DNA of 64,000 nt from Pachyseris speciosa (taxonomy: Eukaryota > Cnidaria > Anthozoa > Scleractinia > Pachyseridae), in NCBI GenBank assembly GCA_016490735.1, contig JAEMWC010000562.1:522865-586864 (forward strand), written 5' to 3'. Within the stretch, counting starts at the first letter, position 1. Every line of letters starts with the position of its first letter. Under the pieces are notes generated by a model, which ran no database searches, was not told where the DNA came from, and saw nothing but the letters and a program-made list of their open reading frames with translations. Both the position numbers and the translations under genes were made by a program. This document shows, piece after piece, positions 34,502 through 44,192 of this stretch.

Positions 34502-35280
34502 ATGGCAACGGAACCGTATGCTGGAACCTCCGATGACTCGTCTGACTGCAAAGAATACGATGTAAACAAGGACCGAATCGGTCAAGTGGATTGGTGAGCA
34601 TTTGTTTACTCAATATACTGTAAAAGATCGCCGTAGAATGGTCAATAAATACGTTGGAATCGCCCTTGAAGCATTTGCTTTGTTCTCTGTGGTGTTTAAT
34701 TGTATTTTCGATGTATACTGTGAAGCCATACTTCCATGCTCTGCTGTTGTTTTGATCCGCGTTTCTTCTATATTAATATTCACCATACCATGAAAAGGTG
34801 GCCATAAAATTACAACTGCATGGTGTTCGCTTTCATTTCACGCATTTTATCTGCTCCCTGTGTTTTTTGTACATTTTCACTGTTTATTGTTATGCAATAC
34901 CATAATTTCCATGCAGCTGTTTTTGTGAGTTCGATTTCATTCCGATGACACTGCGTGAACAATCCCAAAGGCTAGATAACATGTACAATCGTTGTAACAG
35001 GGGTATCCGTGAATTGACAAAATGCCAGTGATTAAATCTTATATGCTTTTTTTAATGAAATGTTTACTTTTCTTTACAATCTTGACTTGCACTTAAATGC
35101 AGGTGCATTTCTGGAAACTGTGTGCCCATGCAAACTGGGCAGGAAAGTGTCTGCTGTCGTGAAATCTCAAAGTCATCTGATAAGATACCACATTCCATGT
35201 CCTGTATTGCTGAGAATGAGAACTTTACTGCTGTGTGCAGCTGTTATTTAGATAACTTACAACCAGTATCTAGAGAATGA
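34502..35280 (+). CDS. Two-exon gene: short protein like the cysteine-rich P2X7 C-terminal domain
   Basis: Exon 1 is 34,502-34,593 (ATG, 92 nt, phase 2, donor GATTG|GTGAGC). Exon 2 is 35,103-35,280 (acceptor AAATGCAG|GTGC, stop TGA). The joined frame of 89 codons starts MATEPYAGTSDDSSD, has DRIGQVDW before the junction, then CISGNCVPM, ESVCCREI, SCIAENENFTAVC. The W-C-x(3)-N-C ... C-C-R-E pattern matches the metal-binding, cysteine-rich tail of P2X7 receptors, which also occurs as separate proteins in invertebrates and within mobile elements. The usual downstream part with the PSC and IR.xFP motifs was not found, so it is truncated or has an unseen exon. Confidence 0.6.
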
Positions 35281-35940
35281 AGGCCCGATTTATAATGAGC
35301 CACTAAATGGGGATGTATATGTATGCTTGTAAACATTGTCATATTTTTTGTCAGACCATCACCAACATAAGTATGTGTGTCTGGAAAAGGTTTCTGATTT
35401 TGGGTAATGCATGAATTATGTGGGATTGTCATGTAAGGAGTTCACCTACAATTGGTGTATGTCAGTATCAAAATGGCCACGGAAAAGAGCATAGTCATAA
35501 TATTGGTCTAGAAATGAGCAAGCTTGTGAATGGGTGGGCTGTACACTGATGCTAAACATCTCATGGCCATTAACAACCTCCCTGAAAGTTTTCCATTTGG
35601 TATATATTCTGTATCATTAAACTACTTGCAATAACTTGCATGATGTCAAAGTGATTTAACATAATTCATTGTCCCATAACTCCATCCAATCTAGATGTGG
35701 TTACTTGCACCATTTGTACAGATACATGTATTTGTCATACCACCAAAACTGCTGCCAAAACAAATCAAGCATTCCTTTAGGATTAAAAATACTTAGATGA
35801 TAAATTATTATGTCCTTTGACTGTAAAATGAAATATTATGTAGCTCCAGAGGGTATATAATTCATGCCACTAAGAATTTTATGAACCAAATGAGGAAAAA
35901 GGTGGTGAAAATTTTGTCACCCAAGGTTTGAGAGTATGGT

Positions 35941-37266
35941 GAGGGTGGTAAAGGGTATTTTCGTGAGCCGTGAATTGCCTTTTTAGTTTCCCGTGAGATG
36001 TGAAATGGCCGTTTTTTTCCTTGTGAAATGTGATTTTGTAATAACCATGATCTGTGATTTTTGATTATAGTTGTCTGTCAAATGAGAATCGGGTGTTTAA
36101 TTGACTGTGAACTGTGATTTCGTTTCATGTTTCTTTAATTTTGAGAGAAATTATAACAATAGATGCCATATGGTACAGTACAAACTATACTGCGTTCCAT
36201 TGCAATCTGAAACGTCATTCTTGACCCTGGGCCGTGATTGCCATGGAAACCTGTCTGGGATAGCTTTGCTCATCAATGGAAACAGCCTCTGAAGGTCGCG
36301 AGATTCTACCAAACGTAACTGTTTTGATGAGTTATATGGCAAACAGTAACAAGAAATCCTTAATCCACAAGGAGGTCTGTTTTTCAATGTTTGCCACGTT
36401 AAATCATGAGCCCCAAAATTAAACAATAACTGCAAGCACTTTCTTACCTTATATCCAGTGTGCATTTGTTTGTTTGTGGTTGTTTTTTCGCTGTTCACAC
36501 CCTAATTTAAACTTGCATTGTACTGTAAACATTTAGTAAAAAAACATGTTCTTTCACCAATCTCGTTACAATCCCTGATGAAGTCTGTGTGATCAGAGGA
36601 AACCGGTCGAATAGCAAAGATGTTAACAAAAGCTGTGGCTGTGTACTGTTCACTAGTTTAAAAAAAAAAAAAAAAACACATCAGACAAGGGAGTGCTTTG
36701 ACTGTAGTTCTTCTTCTGACCAAAGTAAGGGATTGTATGTTTTATCATGTGGGAGGGTGGGCTGGAGTAATTTGGGGGAGGGTCACCGAAAAAAAAAATC
36801 ATCCTTAGCGGGAGGGTCATCCATTTATCAAACAGCATTTTTACTCTCAATTCAAACGTCTCAAACGTTATGGGTTCGTGGGTTTCCTTTACTGTACAGT
36901 TTCGAATGAATAAATTTTCGAAAACAATGGAAAATAGGCAAAAGGAAACTTACAACGTTTTTTATTAATTTTTTTTTTCGGGAGGGGGGGTGGCCTCCTT
37001 TTTACTCTGACTATCTGTGAAGGGCCATGCTTTATTTTCAAGACATAAGTGGAGGGCCAAGGGTATCTTATTTAATAGTTAGTCCAGCCCACCTCCACGC
37101 CACCCCTCCCCCCCTCCCCGCCACATTACGTACACTCCCTAAGAACATCGCTTTTTTTTCTCGTGAAACGTGAAGTCCCCATTTTATTGTCCGTGAAATG
37201 TGAAACAGCCGTTTTATTTCCCGTGAAACGTGATCAAGACCCCCCCCCCCCCCCTTTACCACCCTC
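35941..37266. mobile_element. Non-autonomous element with GAGGGTGGTAAAGGG ends, nested in the Kolobok-like element
   Basis: The termini are GAGGGTGGTAAAGGG and its reverse complement, and TATGGT is duplicated at 35,935-35,940 and 37,267-37,272. Near both ends a word of the form CCGTGAAAYGTGA recurs several times. It has poly-C and poly-A tracts and no protein. At 36,575-36,608 it carries CTGATGA...GAAACCGGTC, a weak hammerhead-like match. Confidence 0.7.
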
Positions 37267-37272
37267 TATGGT

Positions 37273-38527
37273 ATTATATATAGATTGAGTACGTTTTTCC
37301 TCTTTTCTGTCAGTACATGCAGATATGTTGCCAAAAGGCAATATACCTATTGAATACATGAGAAGCTGTCATCTTGTTTTTGGAAAAAAATAAATAAATA
37401 AAAAAGAAAAATTAAGAGAGAGCTTTCTACGTGAAAGTACCGTAGTTTTTCGGTTATAAGGTGCACTCGGCTATAAAACACACCCCAAACTCAGCAACAC
37501 TTGGTAAAAAGACGCACCATCAACTGAAAGTAACATCAGAAGGACTAGAAACACATGTGGAGCGAACAAAAAACCGTGCATAAATAAACAGCCAAAAAAG
37601 TAGAGGGAACACATTTTATTAAGTTTATGTACTTGCGACCTACGAAATAACCAAATGTTTGTAAATAAAACAAGAACGTTGCATCCTGATTCGATTCGAG
37701 CGAAATTGTCACATGCGCGGGCGAATAAAACTGTAAAAACTGATTCACCTTGATTATTCAGTAGCGTAAACACTAGCGACGAGAACGCTCGAGTAACTGA
37801 CCACAAATGTCAATGCACAAAAATGGATGGATGGACAAAGGTTTGTTTAATTTCTTAAAAAAAAAACATGAGTTTCCATATCTCGCAATGGAGGTGTTTG
37901 CGATGTTAGCACTATAACTTAAGTATCACATTACAGAGCACCTGCTTTTTAAGCACGTCCGATATGCAAACAGACGGCTTTGTTTTGAAAATACTCGCGA
38001 TGTTCTTTTATCTCGCATTACCAGTTTTGAACAAGTTGAATTGAAGTTCTGCTTGCCGATATATGGCAAGCTAAGGCGACATAATTAATTTTCAATTTGG
38101 AGCAATTGCCTGGCTTTCGGCTTCTAAATCTGAGACAACTTGTTCCCGTGAGGTCAAACTCCCGTCCAGGTTGCCGTGTGAAGAGGACGCTCAGTTACTC
38201 CGCTTTCTAGGATATTATTATCCAACCACTAAGATCATCCTCCTTGAATGTTAAGAAGCGCTTACTTTTCCGAAAGGATGCGAAGTGAAAGGCTCTGGCC
38301 AAATATATTTACGGCTCCTGTTCATTACGTAAATTCGATTTGTACGCCACTGATAAGGATGTCAATGGTTTGCACGGACGTCTCAGCTCTTCACATCCCA
38401 GCAAACTTAATATAAGATCGAATTATCAGAAAGAGCAAAAGGATCACTCTACTTCCAGCTATTTGAAACAAGATGGAAAATGCCTACTGCTAACTTTCTG
38501 CCGTTTTGCAAACGCTGAGCGAATACA
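37273..38527. other. Interior of the Kolobok-like element, no gene recognised
   Basis: Open frames on the minus strand near 37,470-37,806 have no family signature. A segment at 37,440-37,500 with GGTTATAAGGTGCACTCGGC resembles the ends of some DNA transposons, but no partner end was found. Confidence 0.4.
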
Positions 38528-38922
38528 TTAGGAATTGCCGCTTGAAGTCGTCCCGTTATTCCGCGGTCTAGATTTGTTGTCGGTGTTGCTTCTTTTCTGG
38601 CCGATTTTTGTTTTGGATTCCACATTTTTATTCTTTAAAAAAGTTGGTACGGCATCATCTTTCAAGTCAGTCTTCGTGGCTTGAAAGCTGGAACTAGCAA
38701 ACTCCTTGCCACGAGATTTTGTTTGAAGATGTGTGGTGTGAAATGTAAAATGGTCTGCACAAGCGATTCCCTCTTCAGTCTTATGAGCCATTTCCTCCGT
38801 AGTTTTGGGTCATGTGGAAACTTGAAAGTACTTTCTTTACACTTGGAATTGTTGCCGCAGTTTATTGCAGCACAAAACACAGTGCTTTCCGCTAAAAAAA
38901 TGACACTAATTTCAAGACTCAC
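38528..38922 (-). pseudogene. THAP zinc-finger protein, one frameshift
   Basis: The minus strand begins with CAAINCGNNSKCKESTFKFP and DPKLRRKWLIRLKRE, typical of a THAP domain. After a one-base shift near 38,770 it continues GIACADHF and TDLKDDAVPTFL, which supply the C-x2-H zinc ligands and the AVPTF box. It ends with a basic, Ser/Asn-rich tail at 38,528. All four zinc ligands can be seen, but in two frames. An acceptor-like TTTTTTTTAG lies just before the first cysteine codons, so an upstream start exon is possible. THAP proteins bind DNA, often the ends of their own transposon. Confidence 0.7.
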
Positions 38923-39288
38923 TTGTAGTTTTTAATGTTCCATCAATTTTTCAGCTCGCCAATAGTGACGTCACTACTGTTAATTCCGACAAATTCCCGA
39001 CAATTGACCCGACCGCTCTACGAATATCACAGCCAAAACGAAGCACTTTTCAGCATCCAATATCTCTGGGATGCAATACCCGATCAGTCTGAAACTCCAG
39101 AATATGTTTATTTCTTACTTAAGCTACAAAATTCAATAAAAATTGACTTAAGAAAAAAACTTTGAAATTTTGGTTCATTTGACCTTTAAGGTAGGTTTCA
39201 ATTCTCTAATTAGTAGAGTCTCCTTTATCTTGCAATGAGTATCTGACCGACCTTTCGCCAATATCTCAAAGTGATCCCATTTTAAGTT

Positions 39289-40341
39289 GTGACCAATATC
39301 TTCATGTGCCATTTTGAAGAGAAATGGGCTCTTAACAACAACGCTCGTCCTTCTATTTGGTTTCGATACGTTGACGATACCTTCTCCTTGTTCGACAGTA
39401 AAAGCACAGCAACTCAGTTTCTACACTACCTCAATAACTGTCACTCAAATATCAAATTCACCATTGAATTTGAAGAGAACAATACAATCCCTTTCCTGGA
39501 CATTCTCATCAAACGCCACAGTCAAACTTTCTCAACATCCATCTACCGAAAGAAGACCTTTACCGGCCTGTACACAAAATGGGACTCCTTCACACCTAGG
39601 AAATACAAAGTAAACCTCATCCGCACGTTCACTTTTCGTTGTTTCCGCATCTGTTCGTCACCTTCTCTTTTGCGGTCTTGTTTAAATGAACTGAGGAAGT
39701 TGTTGTTACAAAACGGTTATCCTGTTGGTGTTGTCAATTACAACATTAATGATGTTCTGAACAGGCAACAAAACAGACCGAAGATTCCAACCACCACAGT
39801 CCCCAAAAAGGAAATAATCTTAGTTCTACCTTATTTAGGAGTACAAAGTAAAATTATTACCAAACAACTGAAGACCTGCATTAGTAAATTTTATGGCTGC
39901 ATTGATCTTAAGGTTATTTTCCAAAGCGCTCATCGCATTAAGTCTCTTTTTCCCTACAAAGATAGAATTAACCGTTCCCAAATGTCAAAAGTTGTTTATA
40001 AAGCTAGTTGTTGGGACTGCCAGGATTTCTACATTGGAAAAACGAAACGCAGATTGCATGACAGAAAAACTGAACATTTTAAAGCGATCACGAGTAGCTG
40101 TCATGCATCTGCTATCGCAGACCACGTCACGTCAACTGGTCACAACTTAAAATGGGATCACTGTGAGATATTGGCGAAAGGTCGGTCAGATACTCATTGC
40201 AAGATAAAGGAGACTCTACTAATTAGAGAATTGAAACCTACCTTAAATGAAAATGTAAGCAGCGAAAAGCTGTATCTCTATAAGTTTGCATCTTTTATAT
40301 GCAAATTATTTTTAGCTTCTGTCAAGGTTATTGTTAATTAG
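39289..40341 (+). CDS. Penelope-like pol fragment: RT end plus GIY-YIG endonuclease, intact frame
   Basis: A continuous frame of 350 codons starts at the inversion junction and is therefore 5'-truncated. The first codons belong to the inverted copy. It contains NIFMCHFEEKW, the RT active site FRYVDDTFSLF, IPFLDILIKR, a long connector, and then the GIY-YIG nuclease with VVYKASCWDCQDFYIGKTKRR, HDRKTEHFKAI and LLIRELKPTLNENV. The stop is at 40,339-40,341. It lacks the RT fingers and cannot act alone, but the absence of stops suggests it is younger than the copy at 16,538-18,546. Confidence 0.85.
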   Translation: MTNIFMCHFEEKWALNNNARPSIWFRYVDDTFSLFDSKSTATQFLHYLNNCHSNIKFTIEFEENNTIPFLDILIKRHSQTFSTSIYRKKTFTGLYTKWDSFTPRKYKVNLIRTFTFRCFRICSSPSLLRSCLNELRKLLLQNGYPVGVVNYNINDVLNRQQNRPKIPTTTVPKKEIILVLPYLGVQSKIITKQLKTCISKFYGCIDLKVIFQSAHRIKSLFPYKDRINRSQMSKVVYKASCWDCQDFYIGKTKRRLHDRKTEHFKAITSSCHASAIADHVTSTGHNLKWDHCEILAKGRSDTHCKIKETLLIRELKPTLNENVSSEKLYLYKFASFICKLFLASVKVIVN

Positions 40342-40391
40342 TTACTTATCTTAAATTTCAAATGTAGTTGTTACTTTAATTCCTAACGGTC

Positions 40392-40431
40392 ACTTTTGAA
40401 GATGTATGTCGAAACGTACGAAACGTCAAGT
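40392..40431 (+). ncRNA. Hammerhead-ribozyme-like motif at Penelope 3' end, mutated core
   Basis: Stem I ACTT/AAGT, stem II GTATGT-CGAA-ACGTAC (one G-T pair) and GAAACGTC are all present. The core reads TTGAAGA, so the first core base C is T. That base pairs with a core guanine in known hammerheads, so activity is probably reduced or lost. The inverted sister at 33,923-33,962 keeps the C. Confidence 0.65.
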
Positions 40432-40556
40432 TAAACGATATAGTTTTATTTTTGTTTTCCAACAATGCGTTCTATTGTCATGTTTATCACCGCAGTTTGT
40501 GTGTTATTTCTTATTAAGCTACGATGGCCAAAGACAAAGAGTATTTATGTCATGTA

Positions 40557-42704
40557 CTGCGGAGATACTCAAGTTGTGATAAACAATGCATCAGAAATGA
40601 AATAAAATTAAAAATCTGAAAAAAAAAAAAAAAAAAAGAAAGAAAGAATAACCCCGAGAAACCTTGTACTCGTTACGGATCACAAAATGTTCTCGTTTTT
40701 ATTGGTTTTCATTATTATTGAGTTGTTGTCAGAGAAAAATATTCAATTTCCTCTTTATTATTATATTTTATTTGTAATTATATGGAATTTTTGTACTCGT
40801 TTGTATTTATATCATTTTTATTTCGTCTGTTTTTAATATTTCTTCTTTTTCCCATTTTTGCCCATTTTTTCGTTTTGATGACTCCGCACTCCGCACTCTG
40901 CACTCCGCACTCTGGGTTTTAGAAACAATCCCCCCACAAGGGCACTTCAATGTGCTGAGGAACTGTTTGGTGTCCTTCTACTAATTTCTACCTTCAAATT
41001 CCAATTTTAAACTTTCATTAAATCTTCCAAATTTCCTATTTCCCTCAATTAAACTAATTCTTTGAGAAAAATTATCTCTTCCCAAATATATCCAAAAATC
41101 ACCAAAATATTCATCGCATATCTCACCACATAGCTTCGTGGGATAAGAGCACGGATTTTTAATTGCTTGAAACGCGAACGACATATCAACGTTAAATCTA
41201 TGCTAAGCGGCTAAAAAACGATGTTTACGTTAAATCATGCCTTAAGTCAAAGTCAGTTACTATTCCTGACTTTGTGAATTCTCGTCTACGTGAATGTTTC
41301 ATCGTTTTATTTTTGGCGCGAACTCCCTTATTAATCCTATTTTTTACGCGATCTGAAAGCCAGAATTTTAAACAGCTCTGGCTGCACTCTTTCGACGTCA
41401 GCAAAGACAAGCTGAAGTTATTCCTCTTGGTCCTGTGTTTTTACCATGGAGGAATTGTTTGTAATTGGATAAACCGAAGGACCTAACCGCGAAAAGGGAA
41501 ACTGCTTAGTTGTCGACAACTCGTCTCACACACTGCGTTTTTTAGTTGTCGATAACATTTTAGTTATCGACAACAAATTGTGGTCGACAACTAAATGTTC
41601 AGTCTGTGGAGGCCCTTAATGTTAAAGCGTTTCCTGATTAAACCTAAAAACGGAGCACAAACTCATTATAAGATAAACGTTTTTGGCCGTTTGCCTTGGC
41701 CGCTTTTATTCTAGGATACAAATTTTACTTTGATAAATGACAATCGATGGAAAGGTTAGGACCAGAAAAACCTCAAGTGTGTTAAGGCTTGGATATTTAT
41801 AATCAGATGAGCCCCGCAAATATTTCAAAGTGCTTTTATTTTCTGCATATCAGATGACTTATAATCATCATAAATTCTGAATAAGAAAAGTATTTCACTT
41901 GTTTGATGACATGAAAGTTGTCTTAAGTGTCACGTGACATCTCTCGATTAATGACGTCACGATGCTTGTTTTTGGAAATGGGGAACGTTTGCACTTAGAA
42001 ATTCTAAAAACTCATATTTATTATGCTTTAGAATAACCATTGTCATACGATTCCGCCTTTTAATGTGGTATAGTGAGATATTTGGATATTAATCATGTAA
42101 GGTGACCTATTTGTCTTAATGACCGTTTCCGTTAACACGTGGACATGATTAAAAGGCCTCAATAGGAAAAAGGGATCATAGAACTAAAAGAATTTGTGTA
42201 TGATGACTTTCCATTCCCCGTTTTCGACTAAAGATTTGCATCATTTTTAGCCGTTTAAAGGTCACGTGACCAAAATTTAAGATGAAAGAGCAAGTCAAAT
42301 GGGTAAGTATGCACATACTAAATTGCTTACCAAGTTCCATAACGATTGGATAAATCCTTCCCCTTAAAACAAAAAATATGCCAACTTAAGAGCAGGTCAA
42401 GTCTTCATACACTTGAAACGGCTGTAAAAATCCAAAATAAAAACGGGTGGAAGATAGGCTGGAGGAGGGTGACGGCCTGGTCCAACAAAATCTGAAGTGT
42501 TAACGTTTGCAGATTGAGAGGGCGAAATCAAGGGTACGCCATCTTACAAATGGATCTTTACTTTAGTCTGAAAACGATGCTGAGGGTTTTTAAAAAGCAA
42601 GCATAGGCGGCGGAGCAGCGGTCATTCCCACTGACCAGGAACTGGTGCCGGCAATATCGTAACGTAGCATAAAATTGGTTAAACAAATTCTCTGATTCAA
42701 TCTC
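40557..42704. other. Mostly non-coding; poly-A tract and palindromic GTCGACAAC cluster
   Basis: An A17-18 run lies at about 40,620-40,637 after AATAAAATT, and CACTCCGCACTC-type short repeats lie near 40,884-40,915. Between 41,506 and 41,593 the word TAGTTGTCGACAAC or a one-base variant occurs four times in both orientations. Short open frames show no family. Confidence 0.5.
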
Positions 42705-42947
42705 ATGAGATTTTTACAAAACGTTTCATCAGAATGGCGCTTAGAGGCGGAAACAATATGTTGTAAATCTGCGCGTACATTTTCTGCCCTCCGACGACTC
42801 AAGAACTACCTAAGAAGCATCATGAAGCAGAATCGTCTGAACATTTGTCACAAATCGATAACGGACACACTGGACACTGTTAAGACTGCAAAAAGGTTTG
42901 CTTGCGCCAACGAACTGCGCAAAGGGCATTTTGGGGAGTTTGAGTAG
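42705..42947 (+). pseudogene. hAT transposase C-terminal dimerisation fragment
   Basis: An open frame of 80 codons contains ARTFSALRRLKNYLRSIM, close to the conserved SxLRRLKTYLRSTM box of hAT-family transposases and hAT-derived zinc-finger proteins. The frame ends FGEFE and a stop. Upstream catalytic parts are absent, and the sequence before the box is degenerate. A relic of a DNA transposon. Confidence 0.65.
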
Positions 42948-43749
42948 GGGTATGCGTTTGGCTTGGTGTACGACAACCCCCCTTCCCCCTCCCCCCTTCC
43001 CCCTTCCCCCTCCCCCCTCCCACATACATTCCAAAACGCTCCGCCGCTTCTGTAGTTGGTAGTCGTAAAAAGGTGTTTGGCAACGAAAGGAAGGCATGGA
43101 AGCTGATACGTCAACAAAGAACAAATCAAAGGCATCCTGTGGTAAGCTCGTGGAGTAAGTAAGACTTTGAAATGCAGTGTAATACATTTTCAGTCGTGGA
43201 TACGCGAAGCGTTGGAACGAGTATTGTTAGGGGTCAGATTATGCAAATTTGTCACTCACTCAGATGTTAACAAATCGATATGTCAACGGCATACCAATAG
43301 ATATCGATTTTCCGAAGTATTGCCGGAACACCTCTATCGGCTTTCCGCGGTAATGTCTAAGGAGCAACAGTCGAACCGATGAACGGAAAGTAACTTTATT
43401 TCAGCTCGGATCGAACGAATAAACTGCAAAAGGAACGTCCGATCAAACAGCCGAACGGCGAAAGAAATTATAATCAATATTCCGTCATAAGCGCAGCTTC
43501 TCCCACGTTCATCCAATTCACGATCTGTGGAAAAAAATTATATGAGCCGTTCAACCCAAGATATTTTGCAAGTGTGCACAGGAATTGACGACGGAAACTT
43601 TTGAAACCAATATAGGTGGATTCGCGAAGACATTTTCAGTGATGGAAATAATATTCTAACGAAAACAACGCAGTCTCAAATTAAATTATTTTTAGGTGGC
43701 GCCATCGCGTCTAGCCACAATGCAAACACAAGTTTGCTTTGAGAAATAC
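42948..43749. other. No gene recognised; C-rich low-complexity tract
   Basis: CCCCCTTCC-type repeats fill about 42,977-43,020. The rest has no recognised coding signal on either strand. Confidence 0.5.
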
Positions 43750-44186
43750 CAGGGGCACCCAACGACAAGTTTCGGTAGATATCTGTTCGGTGGCGGGTAG
43801 TTCGCCTGAGGCTTTCGGCGTCGATTTAAGAGTGTAGTCGGATTTTCGTAAGTAAAACGTGGCCTAAAAAATTCGTAATGTGGAAATCATAACCCCTGAG
43901 ATTTTCGGAAAGGTTGTTATTGCTGTTTTTGGCAGTAAAAAACGTCAGCTAGCATTTTCGGAAGAGAAAAAGGTTCCCTAGAAAGTTCATTTCAGCTAGT
44001 ATTTTCTCAAAGAAAGATTTTGTTCCCTAAACTTTTCGGGCAATTAACATTTCAGCTAGGGAATCCGAAGGGATCAAAGTTTTCTAGCTAACCAAAACAT
44101 CACTTTAAACAGACTTCAAACACCATAAGGTACTTAAAAATGCCTTTCTACAGCTTTTGACTGCTTTGGCTCGTTGGGTGCCCCTG
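43750..44186. mobile_element. MITE with CAGGGGCACCCAACGA ends, copy 1
   Basis: The 437-bp element has 16-bp exact inverted ends and a 6-bp target duplication AAATAC at 43,744-43,749 and 44,187-44,192. Its inside repeats themes such as TTTTCGG followed by a stretch and TCAGCTAG. Copy 2 at 49,073-49,510 is the same sequence in inverted orientation. Confidence 0.85.
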
Positions 44187-44192
44187 AAATAC

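Larger units (their letters stand above)
34112..39185. mobile_element. Kolobok-like DNA transposon (TTAA target site), non-autonomous or decayed
   Basis: The ends are AGGTCAAATGAACCAAAATT plus TC and its exact reverse complement, 22 bp. TTAA is duplicated at 34,108-34,111 and 39,186-39,189. The undisturbed site is visible in the Penelope element itself at about 40,233. A second perfect 19-bp inverted pair, with TGACGTCACTATTGGCGAG, lies 226 and 212 bp inside the ends (34,338-34,356 and 38,955-38,973). Kolobok elements use TTAA targets and encode THAP proteins. Here a THAP reading frame points inward from the right and a P2X7-tail-like gene inward from the left. No transposase core was recognised. 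piggyBac is the alternative for a TTAA site, but the THAP frame favours Kolobok. Confidence 0.7.
33850..40543 (+). mobile_element. Penelope-like insertion with inverted 3' copy, 13-bp target duplication, nested transposon inside
   Basis: TTTATGTCATGTA occurs at 33,837-33,849 and again at 40,544-40,556. On the right (39,296-40,543) lies the plus-strand element: RT end, GIY-YIG endonuclease, 3' UTR with hammerhead core. On the left lies an inverted copy of its last 369 bp (of 40,138-40,506). That copy is split into 33,850-34,111 and 39,190-39,295 by a 5-kb DNA transposon. Inverted partial copies at the 5' side are a known feature of Penelope-like insertions. Confidence 0.8.

Noticed and set aside
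36575..36608. Hammerhead ribozyme in the nested element
   Set aside because: CTGATGA and GAAAC...GTC are there but no stem I can be drawn and stem II is weak, so it is not listed as an ncRNA.
37471..37806. Open frame of 111 codons on the minus strand inside the Kolobok-like element
   Set aside because: It has no transposase motif and is not flanked by plausible splice sites.
40868..40918. CRISPR-like short repeats (CACTCCGCACTC)
   Set aside because: The units are adjacent without spacers; it is a simple tandem repeat in eukaryotic DNA.
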